A DNA stretch of 64,000 nucleotides, from contig NZ_AOIT01000049.1 of assembly GCF_000337475.1 (NCBI RefSeq), positions 62,001 to 126,000 of the forward strand. Direction: 5' to 3'. Positions 1 through 8,882 of the stretch are shown here, one piece after another. The notes under the pieces were generated by a model that worked only from the letters and a program-made list of their open reading frames with translations, ran no database searches and had not been told where the DNA came from. Each line of letters begins with the position of its first letter. Position 1 is the stretch's first letter. The translations under genes and the position numbers were made by a program. The DNA comes from Natrinema limicola JCM 13563. GTDB taxonomy: Archaea > Halobacteriota > Halobacteria > Halobacteriales > Natrialbaceae.

Positions 1-310
1 ATCGGCCGCCGAGGTCGTCCGAAAAATCGTTGAGGAGCGCAGCGATATCGTCGTGAAGTTGCTCGTCCGGACGATACTGCGGCAGTCCGAACGTCTGTTG
101 CATGTACGTCGTCGCCGCCTCGAGAAACGGGTTCGCGTCCAGTCCCGTCGGATCGACGTCCTGAAACGTCTCGTACAACTCGAGGATCGTCGACAGTTCC
201 GACCGCGTGATGGCGATCGGCAACACGGGCTCGCCACGCGGCAACGAGTAGTCGGGAAACGTGTGTGACTTCGGGTCCGGGAGCCGGTCGAATAGCTGCT
301 CGAGCGACAT
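1..310 (-). CDS. Hypothetical protein, N-terminal part (runs off the left edge)
   Basis: An open frame reads leftward from an ATG at 310 to the window edge without a stop, giving about 103 residues. The protein begins MSLEQLFDRLPDPKSH and is acidic, in keeping with a haloarchaeal cytosolic protein. I see no signal peptide, membrane segment or catalytic motif, and I do not recognise the family. The remaining C-terminal part lies outside the window, so length and function cannot be judged. The opposite-strand frame across this stretch is Arg-rich and looks like a shadow. Confidence 0.7.
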   Translation of the reverse strand, partial: MSLEQLFDRLPDPKSHTFPDYSLPRGEPVLPIAITRSELSTILELYETFQDVDPTGLDANPFLEAATTYMQQTFGLPQYRPDEQLHDDIAALLNDFSDDLGGR

Positions 311-444
311 GTGTCTAACCATGGTATAGAGTGCCAAACTATTACCGCTGTGAACGCGACTCTACTGTCGGACAGAAATCAATACGAAGTCGGTCGTGAA
401 TTCGCGGCCGGGCTCTCCGAAGAAAATTCCGTTCCCACCCCCAA

Positions 445-606
445 TTATCGCCAGGCCAGCAGCGTCGGCGCGTCCTCGGCCTCCATGGAAAGCCAGGCAC
501 CGTCCGCGGAGATATCCGCAATGACGTATTCGTCGCTCGCGGCCGTCGAATCGATCGCACCGACGATAGTGTCGTCGGATGCCATGGCGTTGGGGGATAC
601 TGCCAT
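445..606 (-). CDS. Small acidic haloarchaeal protein, DUF7556-like
   Basis: A 53-residue frame (46 if the inner ATG at 585 is used) with a core reading EYVIADISADGAWLSM and ending in a Trp-Arg pair. This pattern resembles the short haloarchaeal DUF7556 family as I remember it; function is unknown. A TATA-like TTTATA lies at 636-631 on this strand, about 28 bp before the ATG at 606, which fits a leaderless transcript and favours the longer start. It is the only coding sequence I can support between the left-edge gene and the CBS protein. Confidence 0.6.
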   Translation of the reverse strand: MAVSPNAMASDDTIVGAIDSTAASDEYVIADISADGAWLSMEAEDAPTLLAWR

Positions 607-630
607 GATAGTGAGTCACACTCACCATCA

Positions 631-636
631 TATAAA
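631..636 (-). promoter_or_regulatory. TATA-like element of the small DUF7556-like gene
   Basis: TTTATA on the minus strand, centred about 28 bp upstream of the ATG at 606. That spacing is typical of leaderless haloarchaeal genes. Inferred from spacing and composition only. Confidence 0.45.
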
Positions 637-707
637 GTCATCGAATCATACTATCCGTTCGCGATACCGATCGGGAATCGAATCGATTCTGGGTGTGAAA
701 CACTGGG

Positions 708-713
708 TTTATA
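708..713 (+). promoter_or_regulatory. TATA-like element of the CBS protein gene
   Basis: TTTATA centred 28 bp upstream of the ATG at 739, the spacing expected if transcription begins at or next to the start codon. It would also drive glyS, which overlaps the CBS gene. Confidence 0.45.
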
Positions 714-738
714 CTCATTTTCGCCGTACCGGTGGGAT

Positions 739-1593
739 ATGAACGTAGCCGACGCGATGACGCCTCGTGAGGACGTGGTGACCGTCGACTTGCCGGGCAC
801 CCGGACCGACGTGCTCGAGTATCTTCAGGAGCAGTCGTTCTCGTCCGTGCCGGTCGTCAAAGAGACCGACGACGGGCTGGAGTACCGCGGACTGGTCACG
901 CGGGAGACGCTGATCGAACAGCCCGACGAGGACCAGCTCGTCATGCTCTTAGAAGAGGACGTGCCGACGACGACTGCCGAGACGAGCCTCGAGGCCGCCG
1001 CCCAGACGATGGTCAAGGAAAGCGCACGGCGCGTGCCCGTCGTCGACGGCGAGTTCGAGGGAATCGTCACGGTGACGGACGTGATCCACGCGATCGCGAC
1101 GGGCGATCAGGAAACCGATACCACCGTCGAGTCATACGTCAGCGAGGACGTGAACACGACCTACGAGGGGGCACCGCTGCCCGTCGCCGAGCGGGGACTC
1201 TCCTACGCGAACGTCCCCTACACCGTGGCACTGGACGACGATGGCCGGATGAGCGGCGTGCTTACCGAGGTCGATATCATCGACGTCGCCCGGATCGTTG
1301 AGGGCGAGGAGTCGACCGGGGACAACTTCGGCGATCAGGACGACGACTGGTCCTGGGAGGGGATCAAGGCCGTCGGCAGCCGCTATCTCCCGACCCGGGA
1401 CATCGAGATTCCGACGGAGCCGGTCCGGCAGTTCATGAGCGAGGACGTGGTGACGGTTTCGGTCAATACGTCGGTACAGGAAGCCGCACAGCGGATGATC
1501 AGCAACGATATCGAACAGCTCCCGTTGGTCACGGGCGAAGACCTCGTCGGCATCGTCCGTGACATCGACCTTCTGGAGGCACTTTATGAGTGA
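739..1593 (+). CDS. Four-CBS-domain protein
   Basis: 284 residues made almost entirely of CBS repeats: about residues 5-60, 70-122, 128-180 and 228-284. Typical CBS segments are visible, including VPVVKETDDGLEYRGLVTR, RRVPVVDGEFEGIVTVTDVI and QLPLVTGEDLVGIVRDIDLL. CBS pairs bind adenosine nucleotides and usually act as energy sensors; here no effector domain is fused, so the partner is unknown. An acidic linker separates the third and fourth repeats. The stop codon overlaps the start of glyS by 8 bp, so the two are probably co-transcribed and translationally coupled. Confidence 0.9.
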   Translation: MNVADAMTPREDVVTVDLPGTRTDVLEYLQEQSFSSVPVVKETDDGLEYRGLVTRETLIEQPDEDQLVMLLEEDVPTTTAETSLEAAAQTMVKESARRVPVVDGEFEGIVTVTDVIHAIATGDQETDTTVESYVSEDVNTTYEGAPLPVAERGLSYANVPYTVALDDDGRMSGVLTEVDIIDVARIVEGEESTGDNFGDQDDDWSWEGIKAVGSRYLPTRDIEIPTEPVRQFMSEDVVTVSVNTSVQEAAQRMISNDIEQLPLVTGEDLVGIVRDIDLLEALYE

Positions 1594-3361
1594 GCAACAG
1601 CACGCGGACGACGACACCGACAGCACGAGCGAGAAACTGGTCGAACTGGCCAAACGACGTGGGTACTTCTTTCAGTCCTCGGGGGCCTACGGCGGCGTCG
1701 GCGGCTTCTACACCTTCGGCCCGCAGGGTGCAGCGCTGAAAGGGAACGTCGAGGACGCCTGGTGCGATCGCTTTGCCGTCGCGGAAGGTAACATGGAAAT
1801 CGACGCGCCCACGATCATGCCCGAACCCGTCTTCGAGGCATCGGGTCATCTCGATGGGTTCGACGACATGCTCGTCGAGTGTCCCGAGTGTGGCGAGAGC
1901 CACCGTGCGGACCACATCGTCGAGGACAACACGATGTACGAGGACGCCGAAAGCCTCGAGATCCCGGAAGTCGAGGAGGTCATCGCCGAGTACGAACTCG
2001 TCTGTCCCTCCTGTGGTGCCGGGCTGGCGGGTCAGGCCGTCGAGGACTTCAACCTCATGTTCGCGACGAACATCGGCCCCGGCGACTCCGATCCGGGCTA
2101 TCTGCGCCCCGAGACCGCCCAGGGCATCTTCGTCGAGTTCCCCCGCCTCAAGGAGTACGCGCGCAACCAGCTTCCCTTCGGCGTCACCCAGATCGGCCGC
2201 GCCTACCGCAACGAGATCAGCCCACGACGCTCGATCATCCGCACCCGCGAGTTCACGCAGGCCGAACTCGAGTACTTCATCGATCCCGAAGTCGACGAGC
2301 CGGACCTCTCGAGCGTCGAAGACGTCGAAGTCACCCTCTATCCGGCCAGCGAGCAGAACAAAGAGGACGGCGAGGCATTCGAGACGACGATCGGCGAGGC
2401 CGTCGACGAGAACATCATCACGGACCCGTGGGTCGCGTACTTCCTCGGCGTCGCCAAACCGTGGTACGAGGCGGTCGGCGTCGATATGGACCGCTTCCGC
2501 TATCGCCAGCACTTAGCCGGCGAGCGGGCCCACTACGCCAGTGACTGCTGGGACGCCGAAAGCGAGATCGACGGCAACTGGATCGAGATGGCAGGCTTCG
2601 CCCATCGGGGCAACTACGACCTCTCGAAACACGCCGAACACTCCGGCGACCGCTTTACGATCTTCCGGCAGTACGACGAGCCCAAGACCGTCGAGCGCGC
2701 CACCGTCAACCCCGACATGAGTTATCTCGGGCCCGAATTCGGCGGCGACGCACAGGCCGTCGTCGGCAAACTCGAGGACCTCGCGGCCCGCGACCGATCG
2801 GCGTTCGAAGGCGAGACCGTCGCATTCGAACTCGAGGGCGAGACCCACGAGATCCCCGTCGAGAAAACCGGCTTCGCGGTCGAAGAACAGACCGAATCCG
2901 GCGAGCACATCACGCCACACGTCGTCGAACCCTCCTTCGGCGTCGACCGACTCGTCTACACCGTCCTCCATCACGCCTACCGCGAGGACGAAGTCGACGG
3001 CGAGGATCGCACCTTCCTCGAGCTCGAGCCAGAAGTTGCGCCCACCTTCGTCGGCGTCTTCCCGCTGCAAAGCGACGACGACCTCGAGGCCCAGGCCGAC
3101 GAGATCGTCGAAGACCTACGCGAAGCGGGGCTGTCGGTCACCTACGACGACTCGGGTAACATCGGCCGGCGCTACCGCCGCCAGGACGAGGTCGGGACGC
3201 CGTTCTGTGTGACTGTGGACTTCGAGACGATCGAAAACGAGGAGACCACCGTCACGGTTCGCGAACGGGATACGACCGACCAGAAGCGCCTGCCAGTCGA
3301 CAATCTCGCCGAGACGCTGTCGGCGATTCGAGCCGGCGACCTCGAGTTCGAGGAATTGTAG
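1586..3361 (+). CDS. glyS: Glycyl-tRNA synthetase
   Basis: 591 residues, an archaeal/eukaryal-type class II GlyRS that charges tRNA-Gly. Visible class II signatures: motif 2 around RNEISPRRSIIRTREFTQAE and motif 3 PSFGVDRLVY near residue 455. Two CPxCG pairs (CPECG and CPSCG) lie in the insertion that commonly carries zinc-ligand cysteines. The C-terminal 100 residues form the anticodon-binding domain (FVGVFPLQ, then GNIGRRYRRQDEVGTPFCVTV). The frame extends upstream, but the ATG at 1586 gives the usual N-terminus (MSEQQHADDD) and overlaps the CBS gene by 8 bp, suggesting coupling. Confidence 0.97.
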   Translation: MSEQQHADDDTDSTSEKLVELAKRRGYFFQSSGAYGGVGGFYTFGPQGAALKGNVEDAWCDRFAVAEGNMEIDAPTIMPEPVFEASGHLDGFDDMLVECPECGESHRADHIVEDNTMYEDAESLEIPEVEEVIAEYELVCPSCGAGLAGQAVEDFNLMFATNIGPGDSDPGYLRPETAQGIFVEFPRLKEYARNQLPFGVTQIGRAYRNEISPRRSIIRTREFTQAELEYFIDPEVDEPDLSSVEDVEVTLYPASEQNKEDGEAFETTIGEAVDENIITDPWVAYFLGVAKPWYEAVGVDMDRFRYRQHLAGERAHYASDCWDAESEIDGNWIEMAGFAHRGNYDLSKHAEHSGDRFTIFRQYDEPKTVERATVNPDMSYLGPEFGGDAQAVVGKLEDLAARDRSAFEGETVAFELEGETHEIPVEKTGFAVEEQTESGEHITPHVVEPSFGVDRLVYTVLHHAYREDEVDGEDRTFLELEPEVAPTFVGVFPLQSDDDLEAQADEIVEDLREAGLSVTYDDSGNIGRRYRRQDEVGTPFCVTVDFETIENEETTVTVRERDTTDQKRLPVDNLAETLSAIRAGDLEFEEL

Positions 3362-3412
3362 CAACCACAGTAGCAGTGGTGGCGGTGCAGATTTTGTTGC
3401 AGCTGCGAGTGA

Positions 3413-3592
3413 GCCCGAAGGGCGAACGAGCAGGCCGACGACCGATGTGAAGGCCCCGAAGGGGCCGAAACGGAGAGGAGGCTTTTGATCAACCCTAAGC
3501 GGGAGCGAAGCTCCCGCGAGGTCCGAGAGAGCTTCGCTCTCTCGAGATTTTACCGAGGGACGCCGCGCTGTGTGGCGACGCCACCAGCGCGG
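3413..3592. repeat. Tandem hairpin cluster in the glyS 3' intergenic region
   Basis: The 299-bp gap after glyS has no convincing coding frame. It contains five perfect short hairpins in a row: 3413-3423 (GCCC-GAA-GGGC), 3452-3466, 3499-3517, 3524-3544 and a double one at 3563-3592 (CCGCGCTG/CAGCGCGG enclosing GTGGC/GCCAC). Four of the five have small GAA- or CGAAG-type loops. This could be a structured RNA, the long 3' end of glyS mRNA, or a member of the dispersed GC-rich intergenic repeats known in haloarchaea; I cannot tell which. Confidence 0.55.
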
Positions 3593-3613
3593 CAGACCGC
3601 AGTGTAAAAGGTT

Positions 3614-3623
3614 GGAGGTGATC
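3614..3623 (+). promoter_or_regulatory. Perfect anti-Shine-Dalgarno complement, oddly placed
   Basis: GGAGGTGATC matches the complement of the archaeal 16S rRNA 3' end without a mismatch. It lies about 38 bp before the ATG at 3661, too far for normal initiation, and the next gene's frame is closed by a TGA between them. It may belong to the hairpin-rich RNA segment rather than start a gene. Chance occurrence is possible. Confidence 0.3.
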
Positions 3624-3660
3624 GACGGACTGAAGGTCACTTCTCTCGAGCCACGACATA

Positions 3661-4245
3661 ATGGCCGACGAACTGAAGCGGCGACTCGTCCACGCCAGCG
3701 GCTCGGGGCTTGTCGTCCTCTATCTGCTCGCCGACGCCCTCGAGCTCGGACTCACGTGGTTCCGGTTTCAGCTCTTGCTGATTCTGCTCGCGACCGGGGC
3801 CCTCGTCCTCGAGTTCCTGCGACTGCAGGTGGGACTTGACTGGCGGCTCTACGACGTGTTGACCCGTGAGTACGAACAGGACAACCCCGGGGCCTACGCA
3901 CTGTATTTGATCAGCATGGCTGCCGTCGTGGTCGTCTTCGAGCCGGCAATCGCTCTCCCCGCGATGTTGATGCTTGCGCTTGGCGATCCGATCAGCGGAA
4001 CGGTCTCGGACAACACCCTCCAGCGGATCAAGCCGCCGAAAGTGCTTATTACGATGTTTCTGGTCTCGACGGTCGTCGCCATCCCGTTCCTGCCGCTCGC
4101 GGTCGCGATGATCGCCGCCCTCGGCGCGACGCTTGCTGATGGCGTCACCCTCGAGATCCGGACCTACATCATCGACGACAACCTGACGATCCCCATCTAC
4201 GCCGCCTGTCTGGCGTGGCTGGCACTCGAGGTCATGCCGGCGTGA
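3661..4245 (+). CDS. Dolichol-kinase-like / CTP-dependent lipid kinase family membrane protein
   Basis: 194 residues with about six hydrophobic segments. The motif ALGATLADGVTLEIRTYIIDDNLTIPI near residues 158-184 carries the DNLTIPI signature of the dolichol kinase / phytol kinase / SEC59 superfamily, and LALGDPISGTVSD near residue 104 is a second typical acidic loop. Family members transfer phosphate from CTP to a polyprenol-type alcohol at the membrane. In archaea the substrate could be dolichol for S-layer glycosylation or a geranylgeranyl lipid alcohol; neighbours do not decide. An in-frame TGA upstream leaves the ATG at 3661 as the natural start. Confidence 0.8.
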   Translation: MADELKRRLVHASGSGLVVLYLLADALELGLTWFRFQLLLILLATGALVLEFLRLQVGLDWRLYDVLTREYEQDNPGAYALYLISMAAVVVVFEPAIALPAMLMLALGDPISGTVSDNTLQRIKPPKVLITMFLVSTVVAIPFLPLAVAMIAALGATLADGVTLEIRTYIIDDNLTIPIYAACLAWLALEVMPA

Positions 4246-4285
4246 GGCCGGTCGCGACTCGCAGTGAGCAGCGTCTCAAGGCGTT

Positions 4286-4379
4286 ATACTGCCGGACAGC
4301 AGTCAATACTCGCGGCCGTCTCAACCGGTGACGGCCGCAGCAGCGCGACCGGTCTTTACGTCGTTCTGTCCGGCAGTAT
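4286..4379. repeat. 94-bp nested palindrome (outer 14-bp and inner 9-bp inverted repeats)
   Basis: ATACTGCCGGACAG at 4286-4299 is repeated exactly in inverse orientation at 4366-4379. Inside lies a second perfect inverted repeat, GCGGCCGTC at 4312-4320 and GACGGCCGC at 4330-4338. The element starts 41 bp after the stop of the dolichol-kinase-like gene and fills most of the gap before the MFS gene. Its size and position resemble the five-copy palindrome family elsewhere in the window, but the sequence differs. Confidence 0.75.
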
Positions 4380-4520
4380 TAGAACTGTCGTATCGCGGTT
4401 CCGATATCGGCAAGGACGTACCGTTCTGGGCCGCTCAAGACCGCAGCGGACGAACGGATACTATAACCCGTGGCACGCTCGAGAGCGAAGCATCGACTCG
4501 CGACCGTCCGCAGTTTTCTC

Positions 4521-5681
4521 ATGGACGGGCGCGGCGAAATTCTGATCGCCGTCGCTGCCGGTTGGTTCCTCTCGATCGGCGTCAGGCTCGCGTATCCAGT
4601 CCTGCTTCCGTATCTCCGGGAGAGCTACGGGCTGGATCTGACGACGGCCGGCTTCCTACTGACCGTGCTCTGGCTCTGGTATGCGCTCGGACAGCTTCCG
4701 GGTGGGTTGCTTGCCGATCGATTCGGCGAGGGAAACGTCCTCGTCGCGAGTACGGCGATCTCGGCGATCGCACTCGGTCTCGTCGCTGTCGCCGGCTCCG
4801 CGCCGGTCGTCTACTTCGCGACGGCAGCATTCGGCTTCGGAACGGCATTGTACGGCGTCGCCCGGTTTACGGCCCTCTCGAATGTCTTTCCCGACAACGA
4901 CGGGACCGCGATCGGGATCACGATGGCGGCGGGCCAAGTCGGCAACACCATCCTCCCGCTTGCAGCCGGCGGCATCGCCTCGGCGTTCGCCTGGCAGTAC
5001 GGCTTCGGCCTCGTCGTTCCTGCCTTCGTCGCCGTGGCGATCGGCCTCCGACTCGTCGTTCCCGCCCGCACCTCGAGTGCGACCAGTGCCGTCGACAGCG
5101 TCTCGCTCGAGACGGCACGCTACGTTGCCTCGCAACTGCGTCGGCCGGAGATCGTCACCGTGACCGCGATCCAGATCCTGACCTACTGTGTCTGGCAGGC
5201 GTTTACGGGCTTCTATCCGACCTACCTGATCGAGAGCAAGGGGTTCTCGGAAGGGGTCGCGACCGGGCTGTTCAGCGCCTTTTTCGCGACCGGGATCGTC
5301 GTCCAGCCGCTGACCGGCCGACTCTACGACCGGTTCGGCATCCGGAGGGCGTTGCCGCCTGTACTCGGTGTCATCGTCGCGGCGCTGGTCGCGCTGCCGT
5401 TTCTCGAGGGTTTTTGGCCGCTCGTCGTCGGGACGATATTCCTCTCGAGCATCCTCGGCTACGGGACGATCACCCTGCCGTACATGACCGCGGCGTTTCC
5501 CGCAGACATGCAGGGCACTGGACTGGGCTTTCTGCGTACCGTCTACATGACTACCGGCGCAGCGAGTCCGGTCTTGTTCGGTGCGCTCGCCGATCGGGGC
5601 TACTTCGACGAGGGGTATTTCGTGCTCGCCAGTCTCGTGGCGGTCGCGGTGGTGTTGACGTGGTGGCTCCCGGAGCAGTGA
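4521..5681 (+). CDS. MFS transporter
   Basis: 386 residues from the ATG at 4521, with about twelve hydrophobic segments and the MFS inter-helix loop motif LADRFGEGN after helix 2, echoed in the second half by GRLYDRFGIRRA. It would move a small solute across the cytoplasmic membrane; the substrate is not readable. An upstream in-frame GTG at 4470 would add 17 residues, but a TATA-like ACTATAAC around 4460-4467 lies just before it, which favours the downstream ATG. The stop codon directly abuts a dispersed palindromic repeat. Confidence 0.88.
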   Translation: MDGRGEILIAVAAGWFLSIGVRLAYPVLLPYLRESYGLDLTTAGFLLTVLWLWYALGQLPGGLLADRFGEGNVLVASTAISAIALGLVAVAGSAPVVYFATAAFGFGTALYGVARFTALSNVFPDNDGTAIGITMAAGQVGNTILPLAAGGIASAFAWQYGFGLVVPAFVAVAIGLRLVVPARTSSATSAVDSVSLETARYVASQLRRPEIVTVTAIQILTYCVWQAFTGFYPTYLIESKGFSEGVATGLFSAFFATGIVVQPLTGRLYDRFGIRRALPPVLGVIVAALVALPFLEGFWPLVVGTIFLSSILGYGTITLPYMTAAFPADMQGTGLGFLRTVYMTTGAASPVLFGALADRGYFDEGYFVLASLVAVAVVLTWWLPEQ

Positions 5682-5761
5682 GACGGTCTGCTGTCCCGAT
5701 GTCCCGGTGGGCCCGCAGGGCGGTCGCGGATGCACCGGAAATGACTGACAGGAGTCCGTAT
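5681..5761 (+). repeat. Dispersed two-arm palindrome, copy 1 (arm A first)
   Basis: Arm A (ACGGTCTGCTGTCCCGATG, then CCGGTG) is followed after a short GC-rich centre by an inverted arm B (GCACCGGAAATGACTGAC, then AGTCCGTAT). The element begins on the last base of the MFS stop codon and separates it from the convergent TspO-like gene. Related copies are at 22486, 27352, 39574 and 47837. Confidence 0.85.
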
Positions 5762-5792
5762 GAGTGGCCGTCACGTGACTAGCCCGTCTAGG

Positions 5793-6293
5793 CTAGGCGT
5801 TCAGCCGCCAGAGTTCGAAGTTGAGCACGGCAGCGAAGGTGATCCATGCGAGATACGGCACGAGCAAGGCTGCCCCACGGCGGTCGACCCGTCGGAACGC
5901 GAGGATCGTCCCGAGGACGAGCACCCAGAGGACGACGATAATGCCAAAGGCGGCCAGCGGTGCCTCGAGCGCGAAAAACGTCGGCGTCCAGACGACGTTG
6001 ACCAGCATCTGGGCGGCGAACAGTCCCAGTGCGAGCCGCCGGCCGTCGGAGTCACTGCGCCAGACGAGCCACAGCGCGACGCCAAGTAGCGTAAACAGCA
6101 GCGTCCAGACGACCGGAAACGCGATCGTTGGCGGGTAGAACCACGGTTTCTCGAGGGCGCGAAACCACGGCGTGTTGGGCGACCCGATCGCACTCGGTGC
6201 CGCCCCGACGAGATTGACCAGCAGGACGAAGCCGACCGCGGTGAGGATCGACCCGAGGTCCGGCAGGCGTTGGCGGATCGTTCGGGTTTCCAT
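5793..6293 (-). CDS. TspO/MBR family protein
   Basis: 166 residues, five hydrophobic segments. The family signature is clear: PWFRALEKPWFYPPTIAFPVVWTLLF near residues 43-68, then further conserved Trp and Asn residues around MLVNVVWTPTFFALE. TspO proteins bind porphyrins and related ligands in the cytoplasmic or outer membrane and in several organisms act in light, oxygen or stress responses; in haloarchaea the role is unproven. The gene is convergent with the MFS transporter, with a palindromic repeat between the two 3' ends. Confidence 0.9.
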   Translation of the reverse strand: METRTIRQRLPDLGSILTAVGFVLLVNLVGAAPSAIGSPNTPWFRALEKPWFYPPTIAFPVVWTLLFTLLGVALWLVWRSDSDGRRLALGLFAAQMLVNVVWTPTFFALEAPLAAFGIIVVLWVLVLGTILAFRRVDRRGAALLVPYLAWITFAAVLNFELWRLNA

Positions 6294-6430
6294 ATCACGT
6301 TCTATGGTGTCGTGGGATTTATACCAGCAGCCTAACTCGACTGTGTTTCGTTCCGGTAGCCCCGCAGCCGCGAGACCACTTTCACTCCGCTATCTCAATC
6401 CTTAACAGCGCCCGCATCGAATCGCTGCCA

Positions 6431-8863
6431 ATGGCAACGACGGACGAGGACGTCGCGTCGATCGAGCATCCGCTGCTCGAGCCCGACTTCTTGGAACGCC
6501 GCCTCTACCAGCTGAAACTCGCGGGGACAGCCGCGAACCATCACACGCTCGTCTGTCTCCCGACGGGTCTGGGGAAGACGACAGTGAGCCTGCTGGTCAC
6601 GGCCCGACGGCTCGAGGAGGTTGGCGGCAAATCCCTGATGCTCGCGCCGACGAAACCCCTCGTCCAGCAACACGCCGACTTCTACCGGGAAGCCCTCAAG
6701 ATTCCTGACGAGGAAATCGTCGTCTTCACCGGCGACGTAAGCCCGGACGACCGCGCCGAACTGTGGACGGAGGCGACTGTCGTGATGGCGACCCCACAGG
6801 TGATCGAAAACGACCTCGTTGGGAGTCGCATCTCGCTTGCGGACGTGAGCCACGTCACCTTCGACGAGTGCCACCGTGCGACCGGCGACTACGCCTACAA
6901 CTACATCGCCGAGCGCTACCACGCCGACGCTCGCGACCCGCTCGTGACAGGGATGTCAGCGTCACCAGGTGGCGACGAGGAAGCCATCCTCGAGGTCTGT
7001 GAAAACCTCGGTATCGCGGAGGTCGAGGTGATGACCGAGGAAGACGCCGACGTCGACGAGTTCACTCACGAGACCGAAGTCGAGTGGGAACGTATCGACC
7101 TTCCAGAGGAAGTCCTCGAGATTCGGGACACCCTAAACGAGGTTATCACAGGCCGCCTCGAGAAACTCAAAGAGTTGGGCGTGGCGAAGTCGACTCAACC
7201 CGATCAGTCCCAGAAAGACCTCAATCGGATGCGCGCGGAGCTCCAGCAGCTCATCAACAACGACCAGTCGGAGGGGTTCGAGGGGATGTCGGTCCACGCC
7301 GAAGTGATGAAACTCCGGCAGGCCGTCACACTGGTCGAGACCCAGAGCGTCGAGGCCCTGCGGCGATACTTCGAGCGCCAGCGCAACCAGGCCCGCTCAT
7401 CGGGAGCCTCGAAGGCGAGCCAGCGAATGGTCTCTGATCCGCGCGTCCGCGAGGCCATGCGGAAGGCCGAGAACTTCGACGAACTCCATCCCAAGTATCG
7501 GAAAGCGCGGATGCTGCTTGCCGAGACGCTGGGCCTCGAGGGCGGAGAGCGCGTGATCGTCTTCACCGAGTCCCGCGATACGGCCGAGGCGCTGACGGAC
7601 TTTCTCTCCGAGAGCTTCGAGGCAAAGCGGTTCGTCGGGCAGGGCGATCGCGAGGGCTCCGACGGCATGACCCAGAAACAACAACAAGAAGTTTTAGACG
7701 AGTTCCGCGCGGGCGAGTTCGAGGTGCTCGTCTCCACGTCGGTTGCCGAGGAAGGACTCGACGTCCCGGAGGTCGACCTCGTGCTCTTTTATGAACCCGT
7801 CCCGACCGCGATCCGATCGATCCAGCGCAAGGGCCGGACCGGCCGCCAGTCGGAGGGGCGCGTCGTCGTCCTGATGGCCGAGGATACCCGCGACGAGGCC
7901 TACTTCTGGATCTCCCGACGGCGCGAAAAAGAGATGGAAAGCGAACTGCGCGATCTGAAAGGGATGGCCGACGAGCTCGAGGACGAACTCGACGACTCCC
8001 AGCAGTCACTGGCCGATTTCGAGGGCGAAGCCGACAGTGAGTGCGGGGTGAAAGTAGACGGAAACGGCGGCAACGCCGACGCCGTCGGCGACTGTTCCAC
8101 CGGAAGCGAGGGGGTTGCAGACCAGCCCGGATTACAGGAGTTCGGCGACACGGAGGCGGACACAGACGAGGACGGCGAGGTCGAAACCCACGAGCCACAC
8201 GCCGAGGGCGATACCATCGGAATCGTCGCCGACCAGCGCGAGATGGACGCCAACATCGCCCGCGACCTCTCTCGACGCGAGGAAATCGAGATCAGCCTCG
8301 AGACGCTCGCCGTCGGCGACTACGTCCTCTCGGATCGGGTGGTCGTCGAGCGCAAGTCCGTCGCCGACTTCGTCGACTCGCTGGTCGGGGGCGACCGGTC
8401 GGTCTTCGAGCAGGTCGGCGCGATGGCGCGACACTACTCGCGGCCGATCGTCGTCGTCGAGGGCGAGGGCCTGTACGAACAGCGCGACATCCACCCGAAC
8501 GCGGTTCGAGGCGCGCTCTCGAGTCTCGCGGTCGACTTCGGGGCGAGCGTCCTGCGAACCGAAAGCGAAGCCGACACGACGGAACTGCTCGCCGTGATCG
8601 CCGGTCGAGAACAGGCGACAGCCGACCGGGAGGTGTCGGTCCACGGTGAGAAAGGGACCAAGACCTTGAGCGAGCAACAGGAGTACGTCGTCGCCTCGAT
8701 CGCCGAGATCGGCCCCGTCACGGCGCGATCGCTCCTCGAGGAGTTCGGCACGGTCGAGGAAGTGATGATCGCGACCGAAGACGAGTTACAGGATGCCGAC
8801 GGCGTCGGGCAGGTGACCGCCGAGCGGATTCGAGAAGTGATCGGAAGCGACTATACTGGGTGA
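6431..8863 (+). CDS. hef: Hef-type fused helicase/nuclease
   Basis: 810 residues. Residues 20-510 are an SF2 helicase of the FANCM/Mph1 type: Walker A LPTGLGKTT, DECHR box, SASPGG, and motif VI QRKGRTGRQ. An acidic, low-complexity linker spans about residues 520-600. Residues 595-730 are an XPF/ERCC4 nuclease with the metal-binding ERKSVADF motif, and the last 60 residues are two helix-hairpin-helix repeats (IAEIGPVTARSLLEEFGTV, then DADGVGQVTAERI). Hef processes stalled forks and branched DNA. All catalytic residues I can check are present, so it should be active. It stands alone in its transcription unit. Confidence 0.96.
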   Translation: MATTDEDVASIEHPLLEPDFLERRLYQLKLAGTAANHHTLVCLPTGLGKTTVSLLVTARRLEEVGGKSLMLAPTKPLVQQHADFYREALKIPDEEIVVFTGDVSPDDRAELWTEATVVMATPQVIENDLVGSRISLADVSHVTFDECHRATGDYAYNYIAERYHADARDPLVTGMSASPGGDEEAILEVCENLGIAEVEVMTEEDADVDEFTHETEVEWERIDLPEEVLEIRDTLNEVITGRLEKLKELGVAKSTQPDQSQKDLNRMRAELQQLINNDQSEGFEGMSVHAEVMKLRQAVTLVETQSVEALRRYFERQRNQARSSGASKASQRMVSDPRVREAMRKAENFDELHPKYRKARMLLAETLGLEGGERVIVFTESRDTAEALTDFLSESFEAKRFVGQGDREGSDGMTQKQQQEVLDEFRAGEFEVLVSTSVAEEGLDVPEVDLVLFYEPVPTAIRSIQRKGRTGRQSEGRVVVLMAEDTRDEAYFWISRRREKEMESELRDLKGMADELEDELDDSQQSLADFEGEADSECGVKVDGNGGNADAVGDCSTGSEGVADQPGLQEFGDTEADTDEDGEVETHEPHAEGDTIGIVADQREMDANIARDLSRREEIEISLETLAVGDYVLSDRVVVERKSVADFVDSLVGGDRSVFEQVGAMARHYSRPIVVVEGEGLYEQRDIHPNAVRGALSSLAVDFGASVLRTESEADTTELLAVIAGREQATADREVSVHGEKGTKTLSEQQEYVVASIAEIGPVTARSLLEEFGTVEEVMIATEDELQDADGVGQVTAERIREVIGSDYTG

Positions 8864-8882
8864 GACAGTCGGGAAACGACGC

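Noticed and set aside
4328-5782. 484-codon plus frame overlapping the MFS gene
   Set aside because: Arg-rich shadow frame of the transporter.
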